Source of the DNA: Candidatus Bathyarchaeota archaeon
GTDB taxonomy: Archaea; Thermoproteota; Bathyarchaeia; Bathyarchaeales; Bathycorpusculaceae
DNA length: 7,026 bases
Direction: 5' to 3'
Assembly (NCBI GenBank): GCA_026014845.1
Contig: JAOZHM010000267.1
Span: 1-7,026, forward strand
Of this stretch, positions 4,928-7,026 are shown in pieces (positions within the stretch are counted from its first letter, which is position 1; the number at the start of each line of letters is the position of its first letter). The translations under genes were made by a program, and so were the position numbers. The notes under the pieces were generated by a model. The model was not told where the DNA came from, did not search any database, and saw only the letters and a program-made list of their open reading frames with translations.

Positions 4928-7026
4928 TCAACTCTCACTTCTTCTGCTGGTTATGAACTTGCCTATCTCTATGCTGAAAAATGTTATCAATGTGAAAGCT
5001 ATCGCCACTATCCAGTCGCTAAGTTCTGGATAGGTTATGTCGAATACGCTGTGAAGCTGTGGTGTGTAAAGCACGATCAACTGTAAGCCTAGAGAAGAAA
5101 GTATTGCAAGCCAAAGGAACTTGTTCTTGAATACACCTACTTTGAAAACGGTATATCTCAGCGAACGGGCGGTTATGGCAATAGCTAACTCTACTAAAAT
5201 TACACTCGTGAATAACTGTGTTCGAGCTTCTATTAGATTTTTGCCTCCCAACCATGGTTCATGATAGAAGTAGCCAATCAACATCAAGGCAGTTGTTAAT
5301 ATGGGGACTGCTATCAAATAGATTTTCACGTTTCTTGTGAAAACGCTGGCCTTTGGGTCTCTTGGCTTCTTTTCCATCAGGTCTGGATCGCCAGGATCCA
5401 CGCCTAAGGCGATGGCTGGTAAGCCATCTGTAGTTAGGTTCACCCAGAGAATCTGAATTGTAGTAAGCGCTAAGGCTGATTGTGGTTCTGGGCTTAGCAT
5501 CATAGCAATGAATAGCACCAGAATCTCCATGATGTTGCACTGAAGCAGGTATGTTAGGTATTTCTTAATGTTCTCGTAAACCTCACGTCCTTCTTTAACT
5601 GCTCTCACTATCGTTGCGAAATTGTCATCTGTCAAAACCATGTCTGAGGCTTCTTTTGTAACCTCTGTTCCGGTTATTCCCATGGCTATACCTATGTCAG
5701 CCATCTTTAAGGCTGGAGCATCATTTACTCCGTCACCTGTCATGGCGCACACATACCCCTTGTCTCTCAAAGCTTTCACAATTCTAACCTTGTGCTCAGG
5801 AGAAACCCTTGCATAAATCGCAAGATTCTCAACCATTTTTCCGAATTCTTCATCGCCGATCTTGTCCAGTTCTACTCCAGTCAAGACTTTTCCATCTTCG
5901 CCTTCATTTTCGCCTACGAGATTCAATGCCTTAGCCACTGCTACAGCGGTAAGTTTGTGGTCGCCTGTAACCATGACGACTTTGATTCCGGCTTTGTTAC
6001 ACATGTAAATAGCGTCTTTAACCTCTTCCCGTGGAGGGTCAATCATTCCCATTATGCCCAAGAAAACAAAGTCATTTTCATCCTCTTCGTCTAAGGAGTC
6101 CGTGGATTTGGGCAACTCCTTGTATGCGAAGCCCAGGTTTCTTAACGCTTGTATTGCCATGGCTTCGTTTACTGCCAAAATTTGCTTGCGTTTTTCATCA
6201 GTTAACTTACGTACTTTTCCGTTTGTGTAGACTTCCTTGCATTTCTCCAAGATGATTTCGGGGGCACCCTTCATGTAAGCTATTTTGCCATCACCGTGTA
6301 CTTCGTGAGCTGTGGTCATTCGTTTTCTTTCTGAAGAGAATGGAATCTCGCTCATTCTTGGTTCTTCTTTTTCGATTTCTTCTTTCCATAGGCCTGCCTT
6401 GGCAGCAGCAACCACTAATGCTCCTTCCGTTGGGTCTCCTTTCACGGCCCATCTTCCTTCCACCTTTCCTAGTTTTGCGTCGCTACACAAGGTTGCTGCT
6501 TTTAGAAGTGTGTAAATCTCTTTTTCTTTTATTGGATCGAGTTTTTTGTCTTCAAAAAGGAATTGTCCTTTTGGTTCGTAGCCGACGCCCGTGACCTTTA
6601 GGGCTTTGTCGTTTACGTAGATTCTTTGTACTGTCATTTCGCCCTTTGTCAATGTTCCGGTTTTGTCTGAGCATATGACACTTGTGCAGCCCAGGGTTTC
6701 AACTGCTGGAAGTCTTCTAACTATGGAGTTTTCTTTAGCCATTCTATACATGCCTACTGCTAGCGCACCAGTTACAACCGCTGGTAACGCTTCTGGAACG
6801 GCAGCTACTGCAAGGCTGATTCCCCACAAGATCATATCAAGAAACTCGTAACCTCGTAGAATTCCCAAAGCTGCGACAAAAAGGCATACTGCAACGCAAA
6901 ATATTCCAAGCCATTTTCCAACGTGAGCCATTCTCTTTTCAAGCGGCGTCTCTTCCTCTTCTGTAACTTGAACCATCTTGGCGATTTTGCCAAACTCGGT
7001 GTTCATCCCAGTTGAAGTAACAACCC
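4928..7026 (-). CDS. Cation-transporting P-type ATPase, P2 (calcium pump) type, 5' partial
   Basis: The frame stays open through the right edge (VVTSTG precedes the Met at 7006), so the N-terminal helices and most of the actuator domain are missing; about 698 residues remain. Numbering from that Met: PEALPA in helix M4 at 71-76; the phosphorylation motif CSDKTGTLT with D114; KGDPTEGA at 189-196 and KGAPE at 246-250 in the nucleotide-binding domain; MVTGDH at 345-350; TGDGVNDAP at 423-431; and a C-terminal block of six helices (M5-M10). Residues matching the SERCA calcium ligands are present: the M4 Glu (E72), N491 and E494 in M5, N523, T526 and D527 in M6, and E606 in M8. This supports a calcium-exporting pump using ATP, though Na+ or Mn2+ transport cannot be excluded. 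It is the most upstream gene of the minus-strand block; the 68-bp gap to the permease is compatible with co-transcription, but no functional link to acetate is evident. Confidence 0.93.
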   Translation of the reverse strand, partial: VVTSTGMNTEFGKIAKMVQVTEEEETPLEKRMAHVGKWLGIFCVAVCLFVAALGILRGYEFLDMILWGISLAVAAVPEALPAVVTGALAVGMYRMAKENSIVRRLPAVETLGCTSVICSDKTGTLTKGEMTVQRIYVNDKALKVTGVGYEPKGQFLFEDKKLDPIKEKEIYTLLKAATLCSDAKLGKVEGRWAVKGDPTEGALVVAAAKAGLWKEEIEKEEPRMSEIPFSSERKRMTTAHEVHGDGKIAYMKGAPEIILEKCKEVYTNGKVRKLTDEKRKQILAVNEAMAIQALRNLGFAYKELPKSTDSLDEEDENDFVFLGIMGMIDPPREEVKDAIYMCNKAGIKVVMVTGDHKLTAVAVAKALNLVGENEGEDGKVLTGVELDKIGDEEFGKMVENLAIYARVSPEHKVRIVKALRDKGYVCAMTGDGVNDAPALKMADIGIAMGITGTEVTKEASDMVLTDDNFATIVRAVKEGREVYENIKKYLTYLLQCNIMEILVLFIAMMLSPEPQSALALTTIQILWVNLTTDGLPAIALGVDPGDPDLMEKKPRDPKASVFTRNVKIYLIAVPILTTALMLIGYFYHEPWLGGKNLIEARTQLFTSVILVELAIAITARSLRYTVFKVGVFKNKFLWLAILSSLGLQLIVLYTPQLHSVFDITYPELSDWIVAIAFTLITFFSIEIGKFITSRRSES

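Noticed and set aside
2871..6851. Numerous 60-120 codon frames opposite or within acs and the ATPase gene
   Set aside because: All lie inside the well-supported genes in other frames, have low-complexity or Cys/Ser/Arg-rich shadow composition and no recognisable domain.

Overview
The window looks archaeal. There is a TATA-type promoter element with a purine-rich ribosome binding site ahead of the acs gene, and the gene content is typical of an anaerobic archaeon: an MvhD-type iron-sulfur domain, a CooT-type nickel protein, AMP-forming acetyl-CoA synthetase, a GPR1/FUN34/YaaH acetate transporter and a P2-type cation pump. A lineage such as Bathyarchaeia or a related Thermoproteota group would fit, but no marker gene is present to prove it.

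Layout. On the + strand, a long electron-transfer flavoprotein runs in from the left edge to 1606 (N-terminus missing). It is followed by a small cooT-like gene (1683-1862). On the - strand, reading right to left, are a calcium-type P-type ATPase running in from the right edge (4928-7026), a six-helix acetate permease (4284-4859), an AMP-forming acetyl-CoA synthetase (2252-4180) and a 107-residue helical protein of unknown function (1868-2191). The two blocks meet tail to tail, with only 5 bp between cooT and the unknown gene. No stretch over 300 bases lacks a gene. The gaps are 76, 5, 60, 103 and 68 bp, and I see no RNA gene, CRISPR array, insertion sequence or attachment site.

How the genes may work together. 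The permease and the synthetase form a clear acetate uptake and activation pair: acetate enters and is converted to acetyl-CoA at the cost of ATP to AMP. Acetyl-CoA is also the substrate or product of the CODH/ACS complex, and CooT-type proteins are nickel-binding accessory proteins associated with CO dehydrogenase. The flavoprotein joins an NAD(P)H/FAD module, ferredoxin clusters and an MvhD domain, which is the part that passes electrons to heterodisulfide-reductase-type complexes. Taken together the window suggests an acetate/acetyl-CoA-centred anaerobic metabolism with flavin-based electron transfer. The link between the two blocks is inference: no CODH or Hdr gene is inside the window. 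I do not see a clearly novel system here. The most interesting items are the multi-domain flavoprotein, the isolated cooT and the small unknown gene.
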